The position numbers were made by a program, and so were the translations under genes. The notes under the pieces are model-generated. The model ran no database searches and was not told where the DNA came from. It saw only the letters and a program-made list of their open reading frames with translations. Positions 31,706 to 44,506 of a stretch of DNA of 64,000 nt are shown piece after piece (the first letter of the stretch is position 1; each line of letters starts with the position of its first letter). Source of the DNA: Serratia sp. Ag1 (GTDB lineage: Bacteria > Pseudomonadota > Gammaproteobacteria > Enterobacterales > Enterobacteriaceae); NCBI RefSeq assembly GCF_000743355.1, contig NZ_JQEI01000026.1, forward strand, positions 186,001 to 250,000. The letters run 5' to 3'.

Positions 31706-32500
31706 ATGACCCAATCTACCCCGTTGCAACGCCTGCTGACCATCATGAAAACCTTGCGCGATCCGCAGTCCGGTTGCCCTTGGGATCGTCAACAGACTTT
31801 TGCGACGATTGCGCCTTATACGCTGGAAGAAACTTACGAAGTGCTGGATGCCATTGAGCGCCAGGATTACGCCGAGCTGCGTGATGAGCTGGGGGATCTG
31901 CTGTTCCAGGTGGTGTTTTATGCCCAGATGGGGCAAGAGCAGGGGCTGTTTGATTTTGACCAGATCTGCAATGCCATCAGCGACAAGCTGGAACGCCGCC
32001 ATCCACACATTTTTGGTGAAGCCGATGCTGCTGATAGTGAAGCGGTTTCAGCCCGTTGGGAGCAATTGAAGGCCGGGGAGCGTGCCGAGAAAGCGCTGCA
32101 TTCGGCGCTGGATGATATCCCGAATGCTTTGCCTGCGCTGATGAAAGCCCATAAAATCCAGAAACGCTGTGCGGCGGTTGGTTTTGACTGGAACACGCTA
32201 GGGCCGGTGCTGGACAAGGTCTATGAAGAGATCGACGAAGTGATGCACGAAGCGCAGCAGGCGGTGGTTGACGAGCAGAAGCTGGAAGAGGAGATTGGCG
32301 ACCTGCTGTTTGCCACGGTTAATCTTTCCCGCCATCTTGGCCATAAGGCTGAAAATGCCCTGCAAGCCGCCAACCGCAAGTTTGAACGCCGTTTCCGCCA
32401 GGTGGAAGAGATCGTGCAGCAGCGTGGCCTGAAGATGGAACAGGCGACGTTGGAACAGATGGAAGAAGCCTGGCAGCAAGTGAAACAGCAGGAAAATTAA
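31706..32500 (+). CDS. mazG: Nucleoside triphosphate pyrophosphohydrolase MazG
   Basis: All-alpha NTP-PPase that hydrolyses (d)NTPs to NMPs and in E. coli lowers ppGpp levels during starvation. Two tandem MazG folds are visible, with metal-binding motifs EETYEVLDAI...ELGDLLFQVVF in the first and EIDEVMHEA...EEIGDLLFATVNL in the second. ATG 31706 is preferred over an upstream in-frame start at 31700; it gives 264 residues (E. coli 263). No mazEF toxin-antitoxin genes separate it from relA, unlike E. coli. Confidence 0.95.
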   Translation: MTQSTPLQRLLTIMKTLRDPQSGCPWDRQQTFATIAPYTLEETYEVLDAIERQDYAELRDELGDLLFQVVFYAQMGQEQGLFDFDQICNAISDKLERRHPHIFGEADAADSEAVSARWEQLKAGERAEKALHSALDDIPNALPALMKAHKIQKRCAAVGFDWNTLGPVLDKVYEEIDEVMHEAQQAVVDEQKLEEEIGDLLFATVNLSRHLGHKAENALQAANRKFERRFRQVEEIVQQRGLKMEQATLEQMEEAWQQVKQQEN

Positions 32501-34501
<2,001 letters not shown>

Positions 34502-34511
34502 GAGTTTTTAG

Positions 34512-35882
<1,371 letters not shown>

Positions 35883-35896
35883 TGTAATATTTATGA

Positions 35897-35927
35897 CGGG
35901 GAGTGCTGATGGCATTCCCCGTTTTTT
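35897..35927 (+). terminator. Strong intrinsic terminator after eno
   Basis: CGGGGAGTGC/GGCATTCCCCG forms a 10-bp stem (one G:U) with a TGAT loop, followed by a run of six T. Confidence 0.92.
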
Positions 35928-35987
35928 ATTGCCAATAGTTGCCTTGCACGTTTTATATCCACCGTGCTTGATGTTGCACCGGGTTGG

Positions 35988-36569
35988 TTACAGCATCGCG
36001 ATCATTTTCAGGAGTTCAACGCGGTTGCGAATACCGAATTTTTTGCTCGCATTATTCAGGTGTGAGTAGATTGTCTTCGGATGTAACTGCAATTGCCGGG
36101 CAATTGTCTCAATGCTGGTGCTACGTGCTATCTCACAAAGCACCGTGATTTCCCCTGGCGTAATTATCTTCGGTTGTTGTGTTCCCCACAGGTGACCGTT
36201 TGTTGTGGGCCTTTCTTGATTAATTAATAGCATGCACATTTCAAGTACGACATTGGTCTTCTCTTTTTTGTTCAATATTGCATCTGGGCGTGCGCGGGCG
36301 ATCAGCGCCAAGATTAAAGGCGAGGCCTTCTCGATGAAAAAAAAAGTTTTAATTTTAGGGTTACATCTCCTAAGCCGCTCAAGAAACAGCAGATACTCTT
36401 CAAAAAGGTAAATTTGCTCTGGAAAGCTCATTATAACCAGATTTGGAGATATTCCCTCTGTGAATAATAAACTCATAGAAGGCCGCGATAAACAAATCAT
36501 ATCTTGCGCGAGTAAGGCCTTCATTCCGAGCTGACATAACGGTGAGTGGTCAATATAAATAATGTCCAC
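35988..36569 (-). CDS. LuxR-type DNA-binding regulator with a degenerate receiver-like domain
   Basis: The C-terminal domain is a LuxR/FixJ helix-turn-helix: TPGEITVLCEIARSTSIETI, then HPKTIYSHLNNASKKFG. The N-terminal ~115 residues look like a response-regulator fold (VDIIYIDHSPLCQLGMKALL), but the usual phospho-acceptor Asp after the third strand is replaced by Ser (LVIMSF, about residue 48), so it is probably phosphorylation-independent, like RcsA or BglJ. The GTG at 36569 is chosen over an upstream ATG at 36608 because AAGGAG lies exactly 7 nt before it; the product is 193 residues. The gene is AT-rich compared with eno, lacks a cognate kinase and sits at the left edge of the eno-queE accessory insert. 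Targets are unknown. Confidence 0.8.
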   Translation of the reverse strand: MDIIYIDHSPLCQLGMKALLAQDMICLSRPSMSLLFTEGISPNLVIMSFPEQIYLFEEYLLFLERLRRCNPKIKTFFFIEKASPLILALIARARPDAILNKKEKTNVVLEMCMLLINQERPTTNGHLWGTQQPKIITPGEITVLCEIARSTSIETIARQLQLHPKTIYSHLNNASKKFGIRNRVELLKMIAML

Positions 36570-36645
36570 GCTGATTCTCCTTTTCAGAAAATGCGCGCAC
36601 TGTTCCACAGTATCAATATAATGTCATGGTTTATTTTATCCCTTT

Positions 36646-36676
36646 TATACCCGTCATACTTCAAGTCGCTTGAAGG
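36646..36676. repeat. ERIC-terminus-like motif
   Basis: TATACCCGTCATACTTCAAG followed by TCGCTTGAAGG. The first 20 bases match the reverse complement of a canonical ERIC right end, and CTTCAAG-TCG-CTTGAAG is an inverted repeat. The rest of an ERIC is absent, so it is a solo end or a decayed copy. A second copy lies at 44572-44602. Confidence 0.6.
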
Positions 36677-36907
36677 CAGGTTCATCCAGGGCCAACACCA
36701 GAGCTGTTCAAAAAAATGCTATGCGTTTTTTGTCAAGTCACTCGCATTATTTGGGGAGTTGGGATGTTAATTACTGTAGGTAAAAGGAAGGTTATTGATA
36801 ATATATTACTTATTTTTGTTGATATTGATGCTTAATGATTAAGGTATTTTAAGTAAATTGATTTTATTTATAAGAAAACGCTTGGCCTTTAAATAATTCG
36901 ATGCGTA

Positions 36908-36945
36908 GATTCAGGGCAACCCACCGGAGTGAACTGCCCTGAATC
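36908..36945 (-). terminator. Terminator-like hairpin after the permease gene
   Basis: Perfect 11-bp stem GATTCAGGGCA/TGCCCTGAATC with a 16-nt loop, 15 bases beyond the permease stop in the leftward direction. No U-run follows, so it may be a 3'-end stabiliser or act with Rho. Confidence 0.5.
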
Positions 36946-36959
36946 AGTAAAATCTATTC

Positions 36960-38348
36960 TTACAGATTTTGCGCTGTGGCCACGGCGGATGGCGCTTTTT
37001 TGCGTACCCACAGCCAGTAGGCCGTAGTGAGGAGCGCTACCCAGATCAAACCGACATACAGCGCAATGCGGCTTTCCTCGAAGTACCCCAGCAGCCCGAT
37101 CACAAACAGCATAAATGCCGTTGCGACTGCAGGCGCCACCGGCCACCAGGGCACCGGGAAGCTCAGTTGGCTCACCTGCTCTTTAGTCAACGTACGGCGC
37201 ATGGCGATTTGCGAAAGCAGGATCATCAGCCACACCCAAACGGTGGCAAAGGTCGCGATTGAGGCAATGATCATGAAAATCTGTTTTGGAATGAAATAGT
37301 TGAGCACCACTGCCAGCAGCAGCGCGATAGACATTACCAACACCGTCATCCATGGGACTCCGCTGCTGGTCAGCTTAGAGAAACTTTTTGGTGCCTGGCC
37401 GTCATGGGCCATACCGTACATCATGCGCCCTGCGCCAAAGATATCGCTGTTGATGGCGGAGATAGCGGCGGTGATCACGACAACGTTCAACACGTTAGCG
37501 GCGGAACTGATGCCCAGGTTGCTGAAGATCTCCACGAACGGGCTGCCTTTTTGACCGATACTGTTCCACGGATAAATCGCCATCAGCACCAGCAAGGTCA
37601 GCACGTAGAATAACAGTATGCGTATCGGCACCGAGTTAATGGCTTTTGGTAGCACGGTGGCCGGATCCTTGGCTTCGCTGGCGGTAATCCCGATAATTTC
37701 AATACCGCCGAAGGCAAACATCACGACGGCTAGCGAAGCCACCACGCCACCAATGCCATTTGGCATAAAGCCGCCGTGTTGCCACAGGTTACTGAAGCCG
37801 GTGGCATCCTGTGCTTGACCGAAACCGAACATCATCACTGCCGCACCGCCGACGATCATCGCCACAATCGCCGCGACTTTCACCAGCGACAGCCAGAATT
37901 CCATTTCACCAAATACTTTGACGCTGCACAGGTTAAGCGCACCGATAAACATAATGATGCTCAAGACCCAGACCCACTGCGCAACATCCGGGAACCACAG
38001 CCCCATATAGATGCCGAAGGCTGTGACATCGGCCAGAGCCACGATCACCATCTCAAACGTGTAGGTCCAACCGGTAAGAAACCCGGCCAACGGGCCTAAG
38101 TAATGGCTTGCGTAGTGGCCGAAAGAACCGGAAACCGGCTGATGGACGGCCATTTCCCCCAGCGCTCGCATCACCATAAACACGGCTGCACCGCCAACCA
38201 AATAGGCTAGCAGCACGGCGGGGCCAGCCAGTTGAATCGCCCCGGCAGAACCGTAAAACAACCCGGTGCCGATGGCGGAACCCAAGGCCATAAAGCGAAT
38301 GTGCCGTGCGTTCAAACCGCGCCGGAGTTGAGTTTTTTCGTTACGCAT
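36960..38348 (-). CDS. Amino-acid permease, AAT family (ProY-like), probable histidine uptake
   Basis: A 462-residue APC-superfamily transporter with 12 hydrophobic segments and the family start [24 protein letters not shown]. It closely resembles E. coli ProY. The frame runs upstream to 38495, but ATG 38348 has GGGGAAG 5 nt before it and fits the family start. It lies 170 bases downstream of hutH on the same strand, the position often held by a histidine permease (HutT) in hut operons. From that context I infer histidine as substrate; proline is the alternative. Confidence 0.85.
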   Translation of the reverse strand: MRNEKTQLRRGLNARHIRFMALGSAIGTGLFYGSAGAIQLAGPAVLLAYLVGGAAVFMVMRALGEMAVHQPVSGSFGHYASHYLGPLAGFLTGWTYTFEMVIVALADVTAFGIYMGLWFPDVAQWVWVLSIIMFIGALNLCSVKVFGEMEFWLSLVKVAAIVAMIVGGAAVMMFGFGQAQDATGFSNLWQHGGFMPNGIGGVVASLAVVMFAFGGIEIIGITASEAKDPATVLPKAINSVPIRILLFYVLTLLVLMAIYPWNSIGQKGSPFVEIFSNLGISSAANVLNVVVITAAISAINSDIFGAGRMMYGMAHDGQAPKSFSKLTSSGVPWMTVLVMSIALLLAVVLNYFIPKQIFMIIASIATFATVWVWLMILLSQIAMRRTLTKEQVSQLSFPVPWWPVAPAVATAFMLFVIGLLGYFEESRIALYVGLIWVALLTTAYWLWVRKKAPSAVATAQNL

Positions 38349-38515
38349 CTTGCTTCCCCGTTTTAGAGTTGTTGTCGGACAGGCAGCACTGTCCACACCG
38401 GAGGAACGAGCCCGGTGGGACAGAGTACGAACTTGCAGGATATATCCCTTTGGTTTTGCAAACCGCGAGCTGGTCAGCGGCGATTGGCAATCCATCGGGC
38501 AGGTTAGAGAAAACG

Positions 38516-40051
38516 CTAGGCCTGGCTAGGCAATAAGGCCGCTGGCATCAGCGATGTCAGATGACCGGCAGCCAACAGATGGCTTGCAGCTTCGATATCG
38601 GGAGCGAAGAAACGATCCTTATCGTAGTAGCTGACGTATTCGCGTAGCAGGCGGCGCGCCTGTTCCAGACCTTCGGTGGTTTGCAGACCTTGGCGCAGAT
38701 CCAGCCCCTGGCAGGCTGCCAACCACTCCACCGCCAGGATACCGCGTACGTTATCGGCCATTTCCCACAGGCGGCGGCCCGCGGCGGGTGCCATCGAAAC
38801 GTGATCTTCCTGGTTGGCAGAGGTCGGGATACTATCGACACTGGCGGGGTGCGCCAGCGCTTTGTTCTCGCTGGTCAGGGCTGCTGCCGTCACCTGAGCG
38901 ATCATAAAGCCGGAGTTTACGCCACCGTTATCCACCAGGAATGGCGGTAACTGCGACATGTGTTTATCCATCATCAGAGAAATACGGCGTTCGGCGAGCG
39001 AACCCATTTCAGCGAACGCCAGCGCCAGATTGTCGGCAGCCATCGCCACCGGCTCGGCGTGGAAGTTACCGCCAGACAGCACATCGCCCTGCTCGGCAAA
39101 TACCAGCGGGTTATCAGAAACCGCGTTGGCCTCGATCTCCAGCACTTCTGCCGCGTTGCGGATCTGCGTCAGGCAGGCACCCATCACCTGTGGTTGGCAG
39201 CGTAAAGAGTAAGGATCCTGTACCTTCTCACAATTGTGGTGCGAGTCAGAGACGGCACTGCGATCGCCTAACAGATGGCGGTAGGCGGCAGCGGCATCAA
39301 TCTGGCCGCGTTGGCCGCGCACTGCGTGGATCCGGGCATCGAACGGGCTGCGGGAACCTAGCGCGGCTTCTACCGTCAGGCTGCCGGTGACGGTCGCGGC
39401 AGCATACAGATCTTCGGCATCAAACAGGCCACGCAGAGCAAAAGCGGCAGAAACCTGAGTGCCGTTCAACAGGGCCAGCCCTTCTTTGGCTGCCAACTGA
39501 AGCGGCTGCAGGCCTGCTTTAGCCAGCGCTTCAACCGCCGGTAACCATTCGCCCTGATAACGGGCTTGGCCTTCACCCAGCAATACCAGGCTCATGTGCG
39601 CCAGCGGGGCCAGATCGCCAGAAGCGCCGACGGAGCCTTTCAGCGGAATGTGCGGATAGACTTCTGCATTGACCAGCGCCATCAGAGCCTGAATCACTTC
39701 CAGACGGATGCCGGAAAAACCGCGCGACAGGCTGTTGATCTTCAGCACCATGATCAGGCGCACCAGGTTATCATCGGTCGCTGCACCCACTCCGGCTGCA
39801 TGTGAAAGCACGATGGAACGTTGCAGATTTTCCAGATCCTCACGCGCAATACGGGTTGAGGCCAGCAGGCCAAAACCGGTGTTGATGCCATAGGTGGTGC
39901 GGTTTTCTGCCACAATGCGTTCTACGCAGGCGACGCTTTGTTGGATGGCACTATAAGCGCCGTCGTCAAGGGTCAGTTTGACCGGTTGCTGATACACTTG
40001 GCGCAGTTCGGCAAGCGTCAGTTTTCCTGGGCGGATAGTCAGCGCTTTCAT
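38516..40051 (-). CDS. hutH: Histidine ammonia-lyase (histidase)
   Basis: First enzyme of histidine catabolism; it deaminates L-histidine to trans-urocanate. The MIO electrophile forms from Ala143-Ser144-Gly145 in [23 protein letters not shown] near residue 54 and the downstream NPLVF and DVHSP-like regions are present. 511 residues. The frame extends to 40111, but ATG 40051 overlaps the hutU stop (TCAT on the plus strand), giving translational coupling. Cotranscribed with hutU. Confidence 0.96.
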   Translation of the reverse strand: MKALTIRPGKLTLAELRQVYQQPVKLTLDDGAYSAIQQSVACVERIVAENRTTYGINTGFGLLASTRIAREDLENLQRSIVLSHAAGVGAATDDNLVRLIMVLKINSLSRGFSGIRLEVIQALMALVNAEVYPHIPLKGSVGASGDLAPLAHMSLVLLGEGQARYQGEWLPAVEALAKAGLQPLQLAAKEGLALLNGTQVSAAFALRGLFDAEDLYAAATVTGSLTVEAALGSRSPFDARIHAVRGQRGQIDAAAAYRHLLGDRSAVSDSHHNCEKVQDPYSLRCQPQVMGACLTQIRNAAEVLEIEANAVSDNPLVFAEQGDVLSGGNFHAEPVAMAADNLALAFAEMGSLAERRISLMMDKHMSQLPPFLVDNGGVNSGFMIAQVTAAALTSENKALAHPASVDSIPTSANQEDHVSMAPAAGRRLWEMADNVRGILAVEWLAACQGLDLRQGLQTTEGLEQARRLLREYVSYYDKDRFFAPDIEAASHLLAAGHLTSLMPAALLPSQA

Positions 40052-41739
40052 GCTTTTTCTCCCTGAGTTGCCGCGATCATGGGCAGGTTCAGGCCTTGCT
40101 CGCACGCACAATCGATAGCAATATCATAGCCTGCATCGGCGTGGCGCATCACGCCAGTCGCCGGATCGTTATGCAGCACGCGGGCGATACGCTCAGCGGC
40201 CTCATCGGTGCCGTCACAGACGATCACCATCCCGGAATGTTGCGAGAAGCCCATACCGACGCCACCGCCGTGGTGCAGAGAAACCCAGGTCGCACCGCTG
40301 GCGGTATTCAGCAAGGCATTGAGTAGCGGCCAGTCTGATACTGCATCGGAACCGTCTTTCATGGATTCGGTTTCACGGTTCGGGCTGGAAACGGAACCGG
40401 AATCCAGATGATCGCGGCCAATCACGATGGGTGCGGACAGTTCACCACGGCGTACCATCTCGTTGAACGCCAGCCCCAACTTGGCCCGTTGGCCCAGGCC
40501 CACCCAGCAGATACGTGCTGGCAAACCCTGGAAGCTGATGCGTTCACGCGCCATATCCAACCAGCGATGCAGATGTTCATCATCCGGGATCAGCTCTTTC
40601 ACCATGGCATCGGTTTTGTAGATATCTTGTGGATCGCCAGACAGCGCTGCCCAGCGGAACGGGCCAATACCACGGCAGAACAGTGGGCGGATATAGGCCG
40701 GAACAAAGCCAGGGAAATCGAAGGCATTATTGACCCCCATCTCTTTGGCCATCTGACGGATGTTGTTGCCGTAGTCAAAGGTTGGCACGCCCATTTTCTG
40801 GAACGCCAGCATGGCTTCAACATGTTCGGCCATGGATTGCTTGGCCGCGTTGACCACCAGCGCCGGTTCGGTCTGCGCACGGCGACGATACTCTTCCCAG
40901 CTCCAGCCTTTCGGCAGATAACCATTCAGCGGATCGTGAGCACTGGTCTGATCGGTAACCATATCTGGGCGCACGCCGCGTTTGACCAGTTCTGGCAGGA
41001 TTTCTGCCGCGTTGCCACACAGCGCGATGGAAATGGCTTTGCCTTCGGCGGTGTAGCGCTTAATACGTGCCAGCGCGTCATCCAGATCGGTGGCCTGCTC
41101 ATCAACGTAACGGGTTTTCAGGCGGAAATCGATACGGCTTTGTTGGCATTCGATATTCAGCGAACAAGCACCAGCCAGCGTAGCAGCCAGTGGCTGTGCA
41201 CCGCCCATGCCACCGAGGCCAGCGGTTAACACCCAGCGCCCCTGCAGGCTGCCGTTATAATGCTGGCGGCCCGCTTCGACGAAGGTTTCATAGGTGCCTT
41301 GCACGATGCCTTGGCTACCGATATAGATCCAACTGCCGGCTGTCATCTGGCCGTACATTGCCAGGCCCTTGGCATCCAGTTCGTTGAAGTGTTCCCAGGT
41401 GGCCCAGTGCGGAACCAGGTTGGAGTTGGCGATCAGCACGCGTGGAGCATTGCTGTGGGTTTTGAATACACCGACCGGCTTGCCGGACTGCACCAGCAGG
41501 GTTTCGTCATCTTCCAGCTTTTTGAGGGTTTCGACAATTTTGTCGTAACAATCCCAATCACGGGCGGCGCGGCCTATACCACCGTATACCACTAATTCGT
41601 GTGGGTTTTCTGCCACTTCGGGATCGAGGTTGTTCATCAGCATACGCAGAGGGGCTTCGGTCAGCCAGCTCTTGGCATTTAATTGAGTGCCGCGTGGGGC
41701 GCGTATATCGACATTGCGAACTTTGTTATTTGCAGTCAC
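40048..41739 (-). CDS. hutU: Urocanate hydratase (urocanase)
   Basis: NAD-containing enzyme that converts urocanate to 4-imidazolone-5-propionate. Characteristic blocks are [35 protein letters not shown], the essential Cys in [11 protein letters not shown], and [15 protein letters not shown]. The frame opens at 41790, but GTG 41739 is chosen because GAGGA lies 7 nt upstream and the 563-residue product matches the family. A HutC-like operator lies about 90 bases upstream. The enzymes for the next steps (HutI, HutG) are not here. Confidence 0.95.
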   Translation of the reverse strand: MTANNKVRNVDIRAPRGTQLNAKSWLTEAPLRMLMNNLDPEVAENPHELVVYGGIGRAARDWDCYDKIVETLKKLEDDETLLVQSGKPVGVFKTHSNAPRVLIANSNLVPHWATWEHFNELDAKGLAMYGQMTAGSWIYIGSQGIVQGTYETFVEAGRQHYNGSLQGRWVLTAGLGGMGGAQPLAATLAGACSLNIECQQSRIDFRLKTRYVDEQATDLDDALARIKRYTAEGKAISIALCGNAAEILPELVKRGVRPDMVTDQTSAHDPLNGYLPKGWSWEEYRRRAQTEPALVVNAAKQSMAEHVEAMLAFQKMGVPTFDYGNNIRQMAKEMGVNNAFDFPGFVPAYIRPLFCRGIGPFRWAALSGDPQDIYKTDAMVKELIPDDEHLHRWLDMARERISFQGLPARICWVGLGQRAKLGLAFNEMVRRGELSAPIVIGRDHLDSGSVSSPNRETESMKDGSDAVSDWPLLNALLNTASGATWVSLHHGGGVGMGFSQHSGMVIVCDGTDEAAERIARVLHNDPATGVMRHADAGYDIAIDCACEQGLNLPMIAATQGEKA

Positions 41740-41825
41740 AGCTATTTCCTCAAACAGTATCGGTACAAATCCTGTGGTGTCGCAGAGCACTCACCATGTG
41801 ATAACAATGCGTCGGGATGATTAAC

Positions 41826-41849
41826 ATATACTTGTATGTACAAGCATAT
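41826..41849. promoter_or_regulatory. HutC-like operator upstream of hutU
   Basis: A 24-bp inverted repeat with arms ATAT-N-CTTGTA and TACAAG-N-ATAT around a central TG. The CTTGTAtgTACAAG core matches the TGTA-TACA type of site used by HutC (GntR family), the urocanate-responsive repressor of hut operons. It is 87-110 bases upstream of the hutU start. No hutC gene is in the window. Confidence 0.65.
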
Positions 41850-42171
41850 GCAACACTGACCAGTTAACGCTAAAAAAGCGGTGATGGAAATAAAATTATT
41901 ATTTAAATCAATTTAATAGACGGTTTTTGAGCGGAGTGGACACGAATTTAACCCGGAAAAATAGTGAGCTAATGAACAAAAATGAATTAAAGTTGCGTCA
42001 TTTTTGAGCGTTAAATCACAATAAATTTACATGGTTATTACATGTTGATCGCAAGCAGAGAGGTGCTGAATGACTGAAAGAACTACGATCCTCAGTCGCA
42101 AGTAATACACTAACCCCACAAAAATGTAGGGTTAGTCAGCAGTCTGAAAAGTCCAAAAAAACTTTTGCTGT
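41850..42171. other. AT-rich spacer between hutU and the acyltransferase
   Basis: No supportable gene. It is AT-rich (for example 41885-41935). A hairpin at 42109-42136 pairs ACTAACCC with GGGTTAGT around an inner ACA-AAAA-TGT stem. It lies beyond the acyltransferase stop in the leftward direction and may mark the end of that transcript, although no U-run follows. Confidence 0.45.
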
Positions 42172-43260
42172 TTAGGCGGGTTTAGCGTGGGAGGTGGTGG
42201 TTTTACCTGAGCTGAGTTTTCGTGAAAACCATTGCTCAATATATTTATAAGAAAAATGCGCCAACAGGATGGCAAAAACGGAATACAGTATAAAACGTGG
42301 CCAACCGTAAGAGATCCCCAATTTATCTATACGGCCATCTAATGCTGTATTGAGCATGGTATGGAGCAGATAAAGCGAGTAAGAAATCTTACCCAGATAA
42401 ACTAAAAAACGCGGAGTGTATCTGGCGAGATAGCGATCGCATATCACCACCGCCAGAAAAAGTAAGGTGAGAAAAGCACCAGCAGAATCAATCCCATGAT
42501 TATTGTAGCCATTAAAATACATCCCCCATACAGCGGCAGCGATGGCGAGGAATAACAGAGGGAATGACCATTTTGCAGGCGTATTCTTCAGGTAAGGATA
42601 CAATAAACCAATGGTCACGCCAGCCAGGAACTGCCAGATAATCGGGTTTGTCATCAGGTTTACATGGGCAGAGCCGAAATTATAACCTGATACATTCAGC
42701 GTCGGCGTGAACCCTGCAAACAGGGGCAAAGCGACCAACGAACAGGCAAAAAAGCCATACAGTACAAGCCAGTTCTTTCTAAAGAACAGGCTCACGGCGG
42801 TAATCAAGTAGAAGTAAATTTCGTAGTTCAGCGTCCAACGAATGCCATACATGCCACTAGCGTCTACATAGAAAGGCGCGTGAGCTGCATCATAGGGGGT
42901 AAACGTGAGTGCGCTGAGCAGATTACGCACCTTTTCAGGGTAATGGAAGGTACTCATTGCCCCTGAAAATAGGAAAGTGATCAGCAGTAAGACGTAATAA
43001 GCAGGTAGCAGACGTATTGCCCGTTTTTTAATAAAAATGACGGTGCTAATCTGTTTAGGCTGCGTTCTTTTTATCGATAAGGTAATAACAAACCCACTGA
43101 TAATAAAGAACAGATCAACGCCTACTGCACCAAGGCCAAATAGTTGATCGCCTAAGCCTGGGGTATCTAAGTTCAGAATCCAGCGGTAATGAAAAAACAT
43201 AACGGCAAGAGCAGCTAAGCCTCGCAAAGCTTGCACGCTTTCGATTTGATTCTCTTTCAA
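42172..43260 (-). CDS. Acyltransferase family 3 membrane protein (OafA/ExoZ-like O-acyltransferase)
   Basis: A 362-residue polytopic protein with about ten hydrophobic helices. The family signature is SVQALRGLAALAVMFFHYRW with the catalytic His at residue 24, followed by the GVDLFFIISGFVI block. Such proteins O-acetylate or O-succinylate surface polysaccharides, lipopolysaccharide or osmolytes. No SGNH domain or glycosyltransferase is fused or adjacent, so the acceptor cannot be named. AT-richer than its neighbours, single gene, part of the eno-queE insert; probably horizontally acquired. Confidence 0.85.
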   Translation of the reverse strand: MKENQIESVQALRGLAALAVMFFHYRWILNLDTPGLGDQLFGLGAVGVDLFFIISGFVITLSIKRTQPKQISTVIFIKKRAIRLLPAYYVLLLITFLFSGAMSTFHYPEKVRNLLSALTFTPYDAAHAPFYVDASGMYGIRWTLNYEIYFYLITAVSLFFRKNWLVLYGFFACSLVALPLFAGFTPTLNVSGYNFGSAHVNLMTNPIIWQFLAGVTIGLLYPYLKNTPAKWSFPLLFLAIAAAVWGMYFNGYNNHGIDSAGAFLTLLFLAVVICDRYLARYTPRFLVYLGKISYSLYLLHTMLNTALDGRIDKLGISYGWPRFILYSVFAILLAHFSYKYIEQWFSRKLSSGKTTTSHAKPA

Positions 43261-43443
43261 TGTTGTGGCTCGAGGGAAGAAAAAGGTGCTTTATAGCCTA
43301 ATGGTATTACTATGAAATCGAAAGTAAATTGTTAGGTTTGCTTCTTGATCGTGATACCAATATTGACAAGCCATTTGTAACACTTGGGGTTCAGAAGTCG
43401 GATCTGCGATAATGCCTCTTTACCCAGCCAGATTGAGAAACCG

Positions 43444-44115
43444 ATGCAGTATCCGATTAACGAAATGTTCCAAACCTTGCAAGGGGAAGGCTACTTTACC
43501 GGCGTTCCGGCCATTTTTATTCGCCTGCAGGGGTGCCCGGTAGGATGTAGCTGGTGTGATACCAAACATACCTGGGAAAAGGATGCCGATCGGGAAGTGG
43601 ATATGCCGCGCATTCTGGTGAAAACCGCTGAGAGCGATGCCTGGGGCAGCGCCAGTGCCGAGCAACTGCTTGAGGTGATTCGGCAGCAGGGTTATACCGC
43701 GCGGCATATTGTGATTACCGGCGGTGAACCTTGTATCTATGATCTGATCCCACTGACGACGCTGTTCGAAAGCCATGGTTATGGTTGCCAGATAGAAACC
43801 AGCGGCACTCATGAGGTTCTCTGTTCGCCCAATACCTGGGTGACGGTTTCACCGAAGGTGAATATGCGTGGGGGGCTGAAAGTTTTGGCGCAGGCGCTGA
43901 CGCGTGCCGATGAGATTAAACACCCGGTCGGGCGCGAGCGTGATATTGCTGCACTGGATGAATTGCTGGCAACGCTGCAGGATGATAAGCACCGGGTTAT
44001 CGCGTTGCAGCCGATCAGCCAGAAAGAAGAAGCGACGCGTTTGTGTATTGAAACCTGTATCGCCCGCAACTGGCGGCTTTCCATGCAGACGCATAAGTAT
44101 CTGAATATCGCATAA
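43444..44115 (+). CDS. queE: 7-carboxy-7-deazaguanine synthase (queuosine biosynthesis)
   Basis: Radical SAM enzyme that converts 6-carboxytetrahydropterin to 7-carboxy-7-deazaguanine, a precursor of queuosine. The Fe-S cysteines are C31, C35 and C38 in LQGCPVGCSWCDTKHTW, and the SAM-binding glycine motif is VITGGEPC. The frame opens at 43384, but ATG 43444 gives 223 residues, the E. coli length, starting MQYPINEMFQTLQGEG. Convergent with queD, the preceding step in the same pathway. Confidence 0.95.
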   Translation: MQYPINEMFQTLQGEGYFTGVPAIFIRLQGCPVGCSWCDTKHTWEKDADREVDMPRILVKTAESDAWGSASAEQLLEVIRQQGYTARHIVITGGEPCIYDLIPLTTLFESHGYGCQIETSGTHEVLCSPNTWVTVSPKVNMRGGLKVLAQALTRADEIKHPVGRERDIAALDELLATLQDDKHRVIALQPISQKEEATRLCIETCIARNWRLSMQTHKYLNIA

Positions 44116-44148
44116 AATCAGGGCGCCAATCGGTGCCCTGATTTTTTT
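44116..44148. terminator. Bidirectional terminator between queE and queD
   Basis: AATCAGGGC/GCCCTGATT 9-bp stem followed by T-rich sequence rightward (queE). The left flank CATAAAATC also gives several T leftward (queD). Confidence 0.85.
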
Positions 44149-44506
44149 AGCCTTTGTACACGCAGCCAGCGGTACAGGTCTCTTTCACCATCACTGCTGT
44201 CAATTCCGGCAGTTGCGGTTTGAGTTGTTGCCAGATCCAGGCGGCAAGCACTTCACTGGTGGGGTTCTCTAAGCCAGGAATATCATTCAGATAATGGTGG
44301 TCCAGGCGTTGCCAAATCGGATCAAATGCCGCTTTCAGTTCGGCAAAATCCATAACCCAACCGGTGTGAGCGTCCACTTCACCCGTAACTTCGAGGCGCA
44401 CCATAAACGAATGCCCGTGCAGGCGACCACATTTATGACCTTCGGGAACATGCGGCAGGCGGTGGGCGGCTTCAAACAGAAAATCTTTAAACAGCGTGGT
44501 TGCCAT
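44147..44506 (-). CDS. queD: 6-carboxy-5,6,7,8-tetrahydropterin synthase
   Basis: PTPS-family enzyme that makes 6-carboxytetrahydropterin from dihydroneopterin triphosphate for queuosine synthesis. Zn ligands His15, His30 and His32 and catalytic Cys26 are visible in [20 protein letters not shown] then GHSF. 119 residues (E. coli about 120). A functional pair with queE across a shared terminator. Confidence 0.95.
   Translation of the reverse strand: MATTLFKDFLFEAAHRLPHVPEGHKCGRLHGHSFMVRLEVTGEVDAHTGWVMDFAELKAAFDPIWQRLDHHYLNDIPGLENPTSEVLAAWIWQQLKPQLPELTAVMVKETCTAGCVYKG

Larger units (their letters stand above)
36570..36959. other. AT-rich spacer between the LuxR-type gene and the permease
   Basis: About 390 bases with no well-supported gene. 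It contains a half-ERIC-like motif (36646-36676), a long A/T-rich stretch (36760-36890) and a perfect 11-bp hairpin beyond the permease stop. The promoter of the LuxR-type gene must lie in the left part. A 23-codon ORF from the ATG at 36764 has a plausible GGGAG upstream, but nothing else supports it. Confidence 0.5.

Noticed and set aside
36546..36770. 74-codon plus-strand frame and a 23-codon ORF at 36764 in the AT-rich spacer
   Set aside because: No homology that I can recall; the longer one runs through the ERIC-end motif and the shorter has only a plausible ribosome-binding site.
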